A stretch of 40,089 bases of DNA from Desulfobulbaceae bacterium (GTDB taxonomy: Bacteria > Desulfobacterota > Desulfobulbia > Desulfobulbales > Desulfobulbaceae). The notes under the pieces were generated by a model. That model worked only from the letters and a program-made list of their open reading frames with translations, was not told the origin of the DNA and did no database searches. The stretch covers positions 1 through 40,089 of the forward strand of contig WFRY01000158.1 of assembly GCA_015486315.1 (NCBI GenBank). The letters run 5' to 3'. A program made the position numbers and the translations under genes. Shown piece by piece: positions 23,878 through 32,669 of the stretch; position 1 is the first letter of the stretch; each line of letters begins with the position of its first letter.

Positions 23878-25308
23878 TCAATACGCGCCCTTACCTGAAA
23901 ACATACAGCGGATGGTTTTGAAAATAACTGTAATATCATACCATAGTGAGTAGTTGAGTACATACCAGTCATCAAGCTCCACTCGTTCGCGGTAATCATC
24001 AATGTCGTTTCGCCTGGTTACCTGCCATGGACCGGTGATACCGGGTTTCATGGAAACATAACGGCCTGCACTCTGCTCGCCGTTTCCCTTGTAATATTCC
24101 GCCAGTTCCCTGCCGACTATGGGCCGTGCTCCGACCACACTCATCTCTCCCTTTAATACGTTGTAAAACTGAGGAAACTCGTCAAGGCTGGTGCGCCTGA
24201 GGAAACGGCCCACCCGGGTGATACGTGGATCTTTTTTCAACTTGAAATTTTTCTTCCACTCCTCGGCAAGCTCCTGATCAGCTTCCAGTATTTCTGCAAG
24301 CTGCTGATCCGCATCAACTGCCATGGTCCTGAATTTCAGACACTCAAATTCCCTGCCGGTGGCCATGATCCGCCTATGCTTATAAAATACCGGTCCCCGG
24401 CTGTCCAGTTTAATGGCCACCATAATGAGCAGCATAAGCGGTGCCGTCAACACAAGAACAATGCTTGAAAAAATAACATCAAAGGTCCGTTTCCAACCGG
24501 AATCCGGATTAAAATTCAAGACCAGCATGTCTCCAAGAGATTGAATTTCAGCATGATGGAGGCCAAAAATATACAGGTCGGGAACCAGGTATATCTGGGC
24601 GCCAAGATCCCGGCATTCCTCTAAAATTCGAAAAATTTTCCGTTCCGCACGCATGGGCAGGGCAATATAGGCATAGTCAATATCATTGACCTTCAGATAA
24701 TCCCGAACTTCATTGATCCTGCCGAGCATCGGCTTATCAATTTCAGCAAGATCTTCCCTGGATTTAAGCTTGTCATCAAAAAAACCGACCACTTCAATAC
24801 CGGCCCAGGGGATCTCTTCCATCTGCCGGGCCATTCTGATACCAAGATCGCCGGCACCTACAATAACGGCATGCCGGATATTTTTACCCTGGGATCGATA
24901 ATAACGCAGCAGCTTACGAACAATGAGATGGGAACAGAAAATGACAACAGGAGTCGCCAGTGACCAGAGAATAAAAACAGCCCTGGAGTAGCCCTCTGAA
25001 ATTTTAAAAATAAAAAAGTAAAAGAGAAGAAAACCGACCACTGTTCCCCAGGCCTGCACAATGACAATAAATTCTCGATAAAATTTCCATCCTCTCCAGG
25101 AACGGTAGAGTTGGAAGTATTGAAAACTTATGAATGCAACAACAAAGACTACAACCTCAAGCCAGGTATAATACCGACTCCATGGTACCTCGTACCAGTA
25201 GACGAGAATCCAGAGAAAAGCACAGACCAGGGAACAGTCCAGAATATGGAGAAGCCTGTAGATGACGGAACTGCGCTCACGCAGATTCCAGGATAACACG
25301 GGAGACAT
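23878..25308 (-). CDS. wbaP: Undecaprenyl-phosphate sugar phosphotransferase (WbaP-type)
   Basis: 476 residues, the same length as enterobacterial WbaP/RfbP. The N-terminal half has four to five membrane helices and a CoA-binding-like domain (V-I-V-G-A-G-D-L-G near 150). The C-terminal catalytic bacterial sugar transferase domain, from about 280, has K-F-R-T-M, D-P-R-I-T-R-V-G-R-F-L-R-x-T-S-L-D-E-F-P-Q and G-E-M-S-V-V-G-A-R-P. It transfers sugar-1-phosphate, typically galactose or glucose, to undecaprenyl phosphate and so starts O-antigen or exopolysaccharide repeat-unit synthesis at the inner membrane. Its ATG shares a base with the preceding stop (TAATG), so translation is coupled. The exact sugar cannot be read from sequence. 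Confidence 0.82.
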   Translation of the reverse strand: MSPVLSWNLRERSSVIYRLLHILDCSLVCAFLWILVYWYEVPWSRYYTWLEVVVFVVAFISFQYFQLYRSWRGWKFYREFIVIVQAWGTVVGFLLFYFFIFKISEGYSRAVFILWSLATPVVIFCSHLIVRKLLRYYRSQGKNIRHAVIVGAGDLGIRMARQMEEIPWAGIEVVGFFDDKLKSREDLAEIDKPMLGRINEVRDYLKVNDIDYAYIALPMRAERKIFRILEECRDLGAQIYLVPDLYIFGLHHAEIQSLGDMLVLNFNPDSGWKRTFDVIFSSIVLVLTAPLMLLIMVAIKLDSRGPVFYKHRRIMATGREFECLKFRTMAVDADQQLAEILEADQELAEEWKKNFKLKKDPRITRVGRFLRRTSLDEFPQFYNVLKGEMSVVGARPIVGRELAEYYKGNGEQSAGRYVSMKPGITGPWQVTRRNDIDDYRERVELDDWYVLNYSLWYDITVIFKTIRCMFSGKGAY

Positions 25309-26258
25309 TATTTATCTGGTTGTGAAGACCACCAGTTGCGGTTCATACTCAAACGCTCTGCCCAGCAACGGGGGATTTTTGTATAGTGTTTACCGAGAGT
25401 ATAGGCAATGAATTTACAGCCGTTGCGCAGTACACTCTCCGGCAGTAATAGATATTTCTTCTCCGCAGCCAGCATGGAGAGTTCGGAACAGACATATTTC
25501 CTGCCTGCCCCACCCGGCCCACCGAATTTTTCCAACTGTACCGCCTGGTGGCTATGAAAAGCCCCCACGTCGAAATATCGTTTAAAATCCTGCCATATCG
25601 AATAGTTATGCGAATGATACACACAGGCCTTACTTACGTAAGCTACACAATAGCCATTTTCCAGCAACTTTGCCACTGTCAAGGTATCTTCACCAAAAAG
25701 GAGTTTTCCGGCAAAATAACCATGGGCTGCAAGGAGGTCCCGTCGATATGCGGCAAATGAATTGGAAATAAAAATAGTCTTAAAACCAAAGACCGCACGA
25801 TCAGCCCAGCAGCGGACCTCCGGGGCTTCCGGATAATTAAACAGCCGTAAATGCTTACTGAACAAGGTTGCATCACTGTTGGCAAGCTGTCTGCCATAGG
25901 TTGCTGCAATGTGTTCGTTCTGCGAAAACGGTTCAATAAGAAGTTCAAGAGCATCCCTGGAAGCCGGAACAGCATCCTGGGTCATATAGATCAGAATTTC
26001 TCCAACAGCAAGCCTTGCCGCCATGGTACGGGTGCCGCCATGATCAAAATCCTGCTGTGCTATTGTTACCAGCCGGACATTATGGTGACGGGCAATGGCA
26101 CAGGTTGCATCACTGGAACCGGAATCAACGACCAGAATTTCAAGGGGAACAATGGTTTGCCGCTCCAGCATGGCAAGCAGTTGCTCAAGCCATTGTTCCC
26201 CGTTCCAGGTCGGGATAATGACGGAAACAGCCGCTTGATTATTCATGGTACTACTCAT
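25308..26258 (-). CDS. GT2 glycosyltransferase, rhamnosyltransferase-like
   Basis: 316 residues from ATG 26258, which overlaps the upstream stop as ATGA; a longer frame to 26444 lies inside the upstream gene and is rejected. It has a GT-A fold with V-S-V-I-I-P-T-W-N-G, D-S-G-S-S-D-x-T, and the F-D-H-G-G-T-R motif often seen in dTDP-rhamnosyltransferases. The DXD equivalent is near M-T-Q-D-A. No membrane helix is strong, so it is probably a peripheral inner-membrane enzyme. It adds a sugar to the lipid-linked repeat unit begun by the adjacent WbaP-like enzyme. Rhamnose specificity is inferred from one motif. Confidence 0.8.
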   Translation of the reverse strand: MSSTMNNQAAVSVIIPTWNGEQWLEQLLAMLERQTIVPLEILVVDSGSSDATCAIARHHNVRLVTIAQQDFDHGGTRTMAARLAVGEILIYMTQDAVPASRDALELLIEPFSQNEHIAATYGRQLANSDATLFSKHLRLFNYPEAPEVRCWADRAVFGFKTIFISNSFAAYRRDLLAAHGYFAGKLLFGEDTLTVAKLLENGYCVAYVSKACVYHSHNYSIWQDFKRYFDVGAFHSHQAVQLEKFGGPGGAGRKYVCSELSMLAAEKKYLLLPESVLRNGCKFIAYTLGKHYTKIPRCWAERLSMNRNWWSSQPDK

Positions 26259-27085
26259 AGCCGCAACCAGCGCACCAGCCCATACTTGGCCAGAGCCCAC
26301 ACCATGTATATCGAGGGATGTTTCCGGTACAGCAGCAGCTCGCTCCCGGCGGCAACCAGGCGTTGCTGATAGGGAATCCGGCGACGATTGCCCCAGCCGC
26401 GGCAGTGGTAGACATGCACATCCGGCAGATAGACTATTCTCCACTTACATTGTCGTATCCGCAGGCAGAGTTCTATGTCTTCCTTGTACAGAAAAAAATC
26501 AGGGTCAAACACAACGCCCGCAGCCGCGCCGACCTGATCAAGCATCGTTTTCCTGCACGCCAGAAAGGCCCCGCACACCGCTGGAACATCTTCCGGACGA
26601 TTATACCGGCTATCATCGGGTTTTCCCTGGCCCCTGTCGTACCAGCAGCCATACCACTTCCTGAATACCCCTGTGGAATCAAGCAGACCCGTCGGCTGCT
26701 GCCTGATCTGATCAAATCCTCGCAGCCTGCCGCCAACACAGCCGACATCATCATGTACAAGCAGATAATCGATTGCCCGTTCAATACTTTCAGGCTCAGG
26801 AAAGGCATCAGGATTGAGAAAGAGAACAAAATCAACAGACGATTGCAGGGATGCATAGCCACAGTTATTCGCCCGGCTGAAACCTATATTTTCCTCAAAC
26901 AGCACATGGATTGGCCCCTGCTCACCATATGACTCTAAATAATCGGTGTTATCTGAACCGGAATCAACAAGCACAACAGATGCAGGCTGGAGCGTCTGGG
27001 CCCTGAGCGATGCAAGACAATGCGGCAACACGGATTCTGCATTGTGGGTGACAATAATGACGGCAACATTTCTTGTTAATTCCAC
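26255..27085 (-). CDS. GT2 family glycosyltransferase
   Basis: 276 residues from GTG 27085, with AAGG about 6 bases upstream. It has GT-A motifs V-A-V-I-I-V-T-H-N, V-D-S-G-S-D-N-T, N-x-G-F-S-R-A-N-N-x-G and L-N-P-D-A (donor/metal site), and a later Y-K-E-D-I-E-L-C-x-R acceptor-side motif. This is the RfbF/WbbL-like subset of GT2 enzymes in O-antigen loci. It overlaps the next gene by 4 bp and follows another GT2 gene after 8 bases, so it is part of one operon. Cytoplasmic face of the inner membrane; donor sugar unknown. Confidence 0.82.
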   Translation of the reverse strand: MELTRNVAVIIVTHNAESVLPHCLASLRAQTLQPASVVLVDSGSDNTDYLESYGEQGPIHVLFEENIGFSRANNCGYASLQSSVDFVLFLNPDAFPEPESIERAIDYLLVHDDVGCVGGRLRGFDQIRQQPTGLLDSTGVFRKWYGCWYDRGQGKPDDSRYNRPEDVPAVCGAFLACRKTMLDQVGAAAGVVFDPDFFLYKEDIELCLRIRQCKWRIVYLPDVHVYHCRGWGNRRRIPYQQRLVAAGSELLLYRKHPSIYMVWALAKYGLVRWLRL

Positions 27086-27093
27086 AACGTGCC

Positions 27094-28140
27094 TTAAAGA
27101 AAAAGCATACCATAGAGACGCAGCAGCCGGCTCCCCCTGCCCTGTTCACTGCGCCTATGGATAATTGATGCCAGCACATCCCGTTCCGCCTCTTTCAGAC
27201 AACCGGCAAATGCAGCAGTAGAGAGCTGATCAATCCCCTGCTGCCTGTAATATTTGCGCCGCATGGAGCGAAATTGGCTCAACATCTCTCCTACCCCTTT
27301 GCAATAGGGGAAAAACTGACCTTTTTTGACTGCAAACACCAGCCAGCAGCACTGGTAGATACAGATAACGGGGAAAAAACGGATAAACAGCGACCAGTGA
27401 TAGTTTTTCAAGAGGACCCAGAAAGAGTTTCTGGTGGAAAGCCTGACCGTAAAGGCATTAATTTTCGAGCCGGTGGTGGCGCTGCCGATGTGATATACAA
27501 CGGATGCCGGTACATAGTACCCGCGCAGACCGGCCCGGCTCATCCGCAGGTTCAGGTCAACATCTTCAAGATAGGCAAAAAAATCTTCATCAAAAAGGCC
27601 GACCCGGTCAAAGACGTCTCTTCGGTACAGTACCGCTCCTGCACAGGCACCAAATACAGGTCTTGGACGATTATAGAGTGCGCTGTCCCTTTCCATGGTT
27701 CCAAGCCGGTAGCCTGCACCGCCACGCAGATAACCGTCTCCGGCACCATCCAGGACACTACGATCAGCAAAACCGACCATTTTAGGGGCAAAAAAATCAA
27801 ACTCCTGCTGTTTATCGGCTGCCTGCACCAACTGATCCAGACAATCCGGAGGGAGTTCGGTATCATTATTGAGCAGAAAGACGTATGGTGCTGATCCCGC
27901 AAGAATGCCGGCATTAACAGCCGCACTGAATCCCCTGTTTTCAGCCAGGGAGAGACAGCGAACTCCCGGATGAGTTGCCTGAAGATACTCAAGAGAGCCG
28001 TCGCTGGAGCCATTGTCGACAACTGTCACTGCAAAAGAGGAGCAGCTCTGCTCCGCAAGTGATGCCAGACAGGCGGCAAGAAATCGTTTCCCGTTATAAT
28101 TTGGGATAACGACATGAACTGTTGCGTGCTGGTCGACCAT
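27094..28140 (-). CDS. GT2 family glycosyltransferase (WbbL-like)
   Basis: 348 residues. N-terminal GT-A domain with H-V-V-I-P-N-Y-N-G, V-V-D-N-G-S-S-D-G-S, N-R-G-F-S-A-A-V-N-x-G and the metal motif L-N-N-D-T-E. It then has A-x-L-E-D-V-D-L-N-x-R-x-x-x-x-G, typical of rhamnosyl- or similar transferases. A hydrophobic segment near 265-285 may anchor it to the membrane. The ATG overlaps the upstream TGA by one base. It acts in the same polysaccharide pathway; the sugar cannot be assigned. Confidence 0.83.
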   Translation of the reverse strand: MVDQHATVHVVIPNYNGKRFLAACLASLAEQSCSSFAVTVVDNGSSDGSLEYLQATHPGVRCLSLAENRGFSAAVNAGILAGSAPYVFLLNNDTELPPDCLDQLVQAADKQQEFDFFAPKMVGFADRSVLDGAGDGYLRGGAGYRLGTMERDSALYNRPRPVFGACAGAVLYRRDVFDRVGLFDEDFFAYLEDVDLNLRMSRAGLRGYYVPASVVYHIGSATTGSKINAFTVRLSTRNSFWVLLKNYHWSLFIRFFPVICIYQCCWLVFAVKKGQFFPYCKGVGEMLSQFRSMRRKYYRQQGIDQLSTAAFAGCLKEAERDVLASIIHRRSEQGRGSRLLRLYGMLFL

Positions 28141-29111
28141 CAGCTTGGGCTGTCTTTCTCCTCATCCTCGCCGGACTTCAAGACCTTGCGCACCACATAA
28201 ATCGGCTTTTCCTGGGATTCATGATACGTTCTTGCCTGCAGTTCACCCAGCAGGCCCATGGATATAAACTGCATCCCCATAAAGATCAGCAGGACCGCCA
28301 GCAGGAGCAGGGGCCGGTTTGCCAGCGGCATACCGAAGAACTGCCGTTCAATGGTCAAAACCAGGGCAATGGAAAAACCGATCCCGCCGCTGATAACCCC
28401 AAGCAGACCAAAGACCTGAATAGGCCTTGTGGCATAGCTGAGCATAAACTTTACGGTCATCAGGTCCAGGACCACTCGAATGGTTCGCGAAATACCATAT
28501 TTTGAGGTACCAAATCGTCGCGGGCGATGGTTGACCTTGACCTCGGCAATCTCTCCGCCGACTCCGCTGGCAATGGCAGGTATAAAGCGGTGCATTTCGC
28601 CGTACAGGTGAATACCCTCGGTGATTTCCTTTCTAAATGTTTTGAGCGTGCAGCCATAATCATGGAGATGCACCCCGGTAACAACTGAGATGATCTTATT
28701 GGCTATCATGGATGGCAGACGACGGTTGAGAAAAGGATCCTGACGCTTGAAACGCCAGCCGCTGACCAGGTCATACCCTTCATCCATCTTGGCCAGAAAC
28801 TTGGGAATATCATGGGGATCATTCTGCATATCCCCGTCCATGGTGACGATCACATCACCGGTTGCATAGTCAAAACCGGCCGACATGGCCGCAGTCTGGC
28901 CGAAATTTCGCCGAAAAGAGACCACAACGACGCTACTGTCCTGCAGCTGGATTTTTGTCAGCAACTCAAGACTGTTGTCTTTGGAGCCGTCATCAATGAA
29001 GATAATTTCATACTCATGCTCAAGGGTCTCAAGCACCTCTTTCAACTCTTCATAGAGCAGATTAATGTTTTCCTCTTCATTATAGATAGGAATAACGACC
29101 GATAATTTCAC
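28140..29111 (-). CDS. GtrB/DPM1-type polyprenyl-phosphate glycosyltransferase
   Basis: 323 residues from GTG 29111, chosen because GGGAG at 29118-29122 is 6 bases away; the TTG at 29117 abuts that site. It has a GT2 domain with S-V-V-I-P-I-Y-N-E-E-E-N-I, D-D-G-S-x-D, G-Q-T-A-A-M-S-A-G and the D-G-D-M-Q-N-D-P site. R-R-F-G-x-S-K-Y and two C-terminal membrane helices (about 235-258 and 270-295) follow. The family moves glucose, mannose or aminoarabinose precursors to polyprenyl phosphate for flipping and later transfer outside the cytoplasm. The GT39-like gene in this cluster could use such a lipid donor. First gene of the coupled - strand operon; two MITEs lie just upstream. Confidence 0.85.
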   Translation of the reverse strand: MKLSVVIPIYNEEENINLLYEELKEVLETLEHEYEIIFIDDGSKDNSLELLTKIQLQDSSVVVVSFRRNFGQTAAMSAGFDYATGDVIVTMDGDMQNDPHDIPKFLAKMDEGYDLVSGWRFKRQDPFLNRRLPSMIANKIISVVTGVHLHDYGCTLKTFRKEITEGIHLYGEMHRFIPAIASGVGGEIAEVKVNHRPRRFGTSKYGISRTIRVVLDLMTVKFMLSYATRPIQVFGLLGVISGGIGFSIALVLTIERQFFGMPLANRPLLLLAVLLIFMGMQFISMGLLGELQARTYHESQEKPIYVVRKVLKSGEDEEKDSPS

Positions 29112-29143
29112 ATTCAACTCCCTGAATTAAAACTCTCAACTGT

Positions 29144-29387
29144 GTAAGCGCTTTGTTAACTACTGCCTGTCCATAAATGGCCTTTCGGGATATCGTGAGC
29201 TCGCTCACCCTGCCCGATTTCTGCGTTGCTGTGAAAAAATTAAAATGCTCACATATACCTGATATGATGCGCTTTTTACCTTTCCGTGCTCTTTGAACTC
29301 GAACAAAAATTCTCATTTACAGACAGACACAAACTCCACTCTTGATCTGATAACACCTCGGAAGATAAGCGTTCCTGAAACGCTTCC
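29144..29387. mobile_element. MITE B, 244 bp, IS66-type ends, TSD tcaactgt
   Basis: The left end is GTAAGCGCTT and the right end, read inward, GGAAGCGTTT. A perfect 8-base direct repeat tcaactgt lies at 29136-29143 and 29388-29395. The left part shares a block with MITE A1 and the right part shares its core with A2 and F, so B looks like a fuller relative of both. It lies in the putative promoter region of the GtrB-like gene. Confidence 0.87.
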
Positions 29388-29410
29388 TCAACTGTTGTAC
29401 TCGACAAAAC

Positions 29411-29584
29411 GTAAGTGATCATGGGCACCGCATCTTCGCACGGTCGTGACTGGCCGCATAGAGGGTGACACCGCTTCGCTGTTATAGCGGCCAGTCACGC
29501 CTGCACGAATCTACGGCCCCCCTGATCACTTACAGGTTTTACGGTAGATGAAAACAAATAGTTACAAATCCTGTGACCAGTTAC
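29411..29584. mobile_element. MITE G, 174 bp with internal long palindrome, TSD gacaaaac
   Basis: The ends read GTAAGTGATCA and, inward from the right, GTAACTGGTCA. A perfect 8-base repeat gacaaaac lies at 29403-29410 and 29585-29592. Inside, 29411-29421 pairs with 29523-29533 (11 bp) and 29445-29457 with 29487-29499 (13 bp), giving a 123-bp imperfect palindrome able to fold into a cruciform or long RNA hairpin. No gene. Confidence 0.83.
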
Positions 29585-29609
29585 GACAAAACCATTGTAT
29601 GCCGGCCGG

Positions 29610-31670
29610 TCAATATAGATAGATATCCGGCCAGTTATCATTACCGGTATGAAAACTCAGCCGGGCCGTGTTCTCCATTGGCGTACCTACCGGCCAGAGA
29701 AAAATCTCGTAATCGGCCTGGTCATGTTCATGACCGCCACTGCTTGCCCCGAAGACCAGTACCTTTCCGGTATTCGCCAGCTTGGGAAAGTATTCATGAC
29801 TGTACTCGCCGGGGGCATCATACCAGAGCTGCCGTGACAGATCCTCCGGGTTTACCTGGTAAAAGGCATTCTCTCCCCGGCCGCCATGATCTACATAGTA
29901 GAGAAAAGAACCGTCCGGAGACCAGTTCAACTCACAACCGTCCCCAACCGGCCGGACAGCGCCGGCATCAATTACAGCGGTTCCACGCCTGCCCCCCCGC
30001 AGTGTTACCGCAAGTGCCTGCCGGTCTTCGTTCCAGGCCGGTGTTTCAAGCAGAACAGAGGCAGCAAGGGGCAGATTTTTTCCTGTTTCAAAAAGCACCC
30101 TCTCCTTGCCGTCGGCAAGGGTATGGGCAATAAACTGATTCCCCCGGCGCTGAAAATATACTGTTTTTCCATCCCTGGACCAGGTGGGAACATTACCGTT
30201 TTCAGCCAGCAGCTTGATCTCGCCGGTGGGCAGATCAAGCAGGTACACATCCCAGGCAAAATAATTTCTCTGCGAGACCCAGGGTTCCCGGGAACGACAA
30301 AATACCACCTTGCTGCCGTCCGGAGAGATCCTTGGAAAATACTCGGTATGGGGATCAGTTGTCAACCGGCTCAACTGCTGATCCGGCAGCGTCAGCATCA
30401 CCAGGTCATGGTTACCAAACCGATTGCTGCTCCAGATGACAAAGCCGTTAAGTCCGGCAAGAAGGGGATCAGGCGGTCGCTGCATGCCTGCAGCAAGAAC
30501 AGGCTGCCCCGGTTTCGGAGGTTTGAATGATCCCATCTTCTTTACACTGCGCAGCTCAAAGGCAAAAAAGACCAGTCCTGCACAGAGCAGTAACGCGGCA
30601 ACAAGAAACCAGAGTTTACCCCGGCCGGAGGTCTTCCCGGTGGAGGCATCCGATCTGCGGGAAACAATGAAGATAAAAAAGATTGTCGCGCCTATGCCAA
30701 GCCCGTAATCGATAATCTGACTCCAGATATGGAGGGCCAGCATCACAATAACGGAGATGGCTTTACCGGCTCCCAGGGCAATAAGGGCAAAGGCCCCGCC
30801 GGCCTCATAGGTGCCGAAGCTCATAAAGGATGGAACCGGCATGCCGGCGCTCGCCTCTGCACTGACCAGGGCGATGAGTACGGATGACAGCTCCCTTTCA
30901 ATATCAGGAAAAGACGGCAGGACTACACCGAGAAAAATAAGGTACAGGCCCAGGTATTTAAAAATTCTCACCCCGATGGACAGGGCAAGGACCTTACCGA
31001 CAATCTTACCCTGCCTGGCCTGCTGCAGGGAATCTACCGTACTTTCAAGTAATCTCATAAGCTTTCCCATCAATCCCTTATGACTGATCTGCAACGCTGC
31101 AAGCCGTGTCGTCAACCACTGCAGAAAGGGGTAGAGAAACACCAGCATACCGGCACTGAGCACCATGACCATCACAAAGGTGCCGATAATCCATGGTTGC
31201 AGATCCGCAAACAGCACCTGGTAGCCGATGAGCACGAGGATGAGCAGGGCCAGGGCGATGAGATCAAAGACAAAGGAAATCACAAGTGAGGACAGACAGG
31301 CATCGGCACCGACCTTAAAGCCGCGATTAAGCATACCGATATAGCTGAGTTCCCCCAATCTGGCCGGAAGCATATCAACAAACATATTGCGACTCATGGC
31401 AATGAGGAACAGGTGAAACTTTCCGGGAACAGACTCACCTGAAGTGTTCAGGATAACGCCGTAACGCAGGGCTCGAAAAAAAGTCTGGATAAAGCTTGTC
31501 ACCACATACAGCCCGATAAACCCCAGAGAAGTTTGGGTCAATATGGACAACAGCTTGGGCCTGAGCGCAGCATCTGTTGAACCGTTCACCCCGCTGATCA
31601 GCAGCCCCAGCAGGAGCAGAGAGATGCCGATGGAGACAATAATATTAATGAAGTACCTGCGATTTATCAT
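29610..31670 (-). CDS. Flippase-like membrane domain fused to TolB-type beta-propeller
   Basis: 686 residues, AGGA 6 bases before the ATG. Residues about 1-330 form the LPG_synthase_TM/AglD-like (UPF0104) domain with about eight membrane helices and the E-x-G-G/S-F-G-T-Y-E-A-G-G-type motif near 290. A further membrane helix lies near 350-370. From about 395 a WD40-like/PD40 propeller follows, with repeated F-P-R-I-S-P-D-G-S, P-T-W-S-R-D-G-K and N-W-S-P-D-G-S blades. The propeller would sit in the periplasm. The membrane domain is seen in lipid or glycolipid transport and synthesis; the fusion with a propeller is unusual. Next to a second AglD-like gene in the polysaccharide operon. Confidence 0.78.
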   Translation of the reverse strand: MINRRYFINIIVSIGISLLLLGLLISGVNGSTDAALRPKLLSILTQTSLGFIGLYVVTSFIQTFFRALRYGVILNTSGESVPGKFHLFLIAMSRNMFVDMLPARLGELSYIGMLNRGFKVGADACLSSLVISFVFDLIALALLILVLIGYQVLFADLQPWIIGTFVMVMVLSAGMLVFLYPFLQWLTTRLAALQISHKGLMGKLMRLLESTVDSLQQARQGKIVGKVLALSIGVRIFKYLGLYLIFLGVVLPSFPDIERELSSVLIALVSAEASAGMPVPSFMSFGTYEAGGAFALIALGAGKAISVIVMLALHIWSQIIDYGLGIGATIFFIFIVSRRSDASTGKTSGRGKLWFLVAALLLCAGLVFFAFELRSVKKMGSFKPPKPGQPVLAAGMQRPPDPLLAGLNGFVIWSSNRFGNHDLVMLTLPDQQLSRLTTDPHTEYFPRISPDGSKVVFCRSREPWVSQRNYFAWDVYLLDLPTGEIKLLAENGNVPTWSRDGKTVYFQRRGNQFIAHTLADGKERVLFETGKNLPLAASVLLETPAWNEDRQALAVTLRGGRRGTAVIDAGAVRPVGDGCELNWSPDGSFLYYVDHGGRGENAFYQVNPEDLSRQLWYDAPGEYSHEYFPKLANTGKVLVFGASSGGHEHDQADYEIFLWPVGTPMENTARLSFHTGNDNWPDIYLY

Positions 31671-31688
31671 AAAAGTCCTACTTTGCTC

Positions 31689-32669
31689 TCAGGGGGATTC
31701 AGCTTTTTCGGGATGAATCGGATCCGCTGAAAAAATTCGGAAAAGATAGACAATGCCGCCCACCAGGGAATAACCGACGGTCACGCCTAAAAAGAGCAGG
31801 GCCAGCGACCTGGTCTCCAGATTGGTCATACCGGCCCAGCCGAAGAAAAACACATAACCGACATCGCGCAGGCCAAGACCGTAAATAGAGATGGGCAAAG
31901 CCTCAAGAAGCGTGATAAGCGGAACAAAGGCACTGAAATAGAAAAAAGAGACCGAGGCGTGCAGGGCCAGGGACAACAGGTAGACAATACAGATTACCGA
32001 CAACTGGAAGGCAAAGGAAATGACCATCACCTGGCGCAGCAATCTCCGGTCTGCACCGTAACACTGAAAGGAAAGAAAAAACTTCTCCACCAGACGGGTA
32101 ACTACCTGAAATCTGTCGAGCCGGGTAACGGCCAGAAAATAACGAATGGGTTTCTGTTTGACCAGGGCTGTCAATACGGCCAGCAGTACCAACAAAATCA
32201 GCAGCGGCCCGACAAAAAACATTAGATTCCTGAACTCAAGAGCGACAAGAATCGATGAAACAAGACTCAGGATAACCAGGGCGAGAAACCCGGAAAATCG
32301 ATCGGCAAACACCGAAGCTGCGGCCCGGACACCATCACTGCTCTTTTTGGCTATATCAAAAATCCGATATGAATCACCACCGATGCTTGAGGGCAGAAAC
32401 AGATTGTAAAAGCTGCCGATCAGGTAGGTAACCGTCAAGGTGGGCAATGGGATATCCACACCATCAGCAAGGAGAAGGAGCCGCCATTTCCAGGCGCTGA
32501 GAACCGTGTTGAAAAACAACAGCCCTCCGATGGGCACGAGATAGCGGTAATCAACTGAGCCCAGCAATTCCTGCAGATCATGGAGCGGTATCTTTCTGTA
32601 CAGTAAAAACAGCAGACCACCGCTGACAAGCAGTTTGGCTGCAATCAGCAGCATCTTTTTCAGGTTCAT
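31689..32669 (-). CDS. LPG_synthase_TM/AglD-like (UPF0104) membrane protein
   Basis: 326 residues with about eight membrane helices and the family motif around L-P-S-S-I-G-G-D-S-Y-R near 95. There is no catalytic soluble domain. Such proteins occur in glycolipid, hopanoid and surface-polysaccharide loci and are often called flippase-like. The start overlaps the upstream acyltransferase stop as ATGA, and the stop lies 18 bases before the propeller-fusion gene. No Wzx is evident in the window, so one of these two proteins might serve in moving the lipid-linked glycan; that is inference. Confidence 0.8.
   Translation of the reverse strand: MNLKKMLLIAAKLLVSGGLLFLLYRKIPLHDLQELLGSVDYRYLVPIGGLLFFNTVLSAWKWRLLLLADGVDIPLPTLTVTYLIGSFYNLFLPSSIGGDSYRIFDIAKKSSDGVRAAASVFADRFSGFLALVILSLVSSILVALEFRNLMFFVGPLLILLVLLAVLTALVKQKPIRYFLAVTRLDRFQVVTRLVEKFFLSFQCYGADRRLLRQVMVISFAFQLSVICIVYLLSLALHASVSFFYFSAFVPLITLLEALPISIYGLGLRDVGYVFFFGWAGMTNLETRSLALLFLGVTVGYSLVGGIVYLFRIFSADPIHPEKAESP

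Noticed and set aside
26246-26444. Longer N-terminus for the rhamnosyltransferase-like protein
   Set aside because: It would lie wholly within the upstream GT2 gene and encode no recognised sequence; the ATGA overlap at 26258 is the better start.
29411-29533. Stand-alone palindrome as the whole element
   Set aside because: The 8-mers flanking these limits do not match; extending the right end to 29584 gives a perfect duplication, so the palindrome is internal to a larger element.
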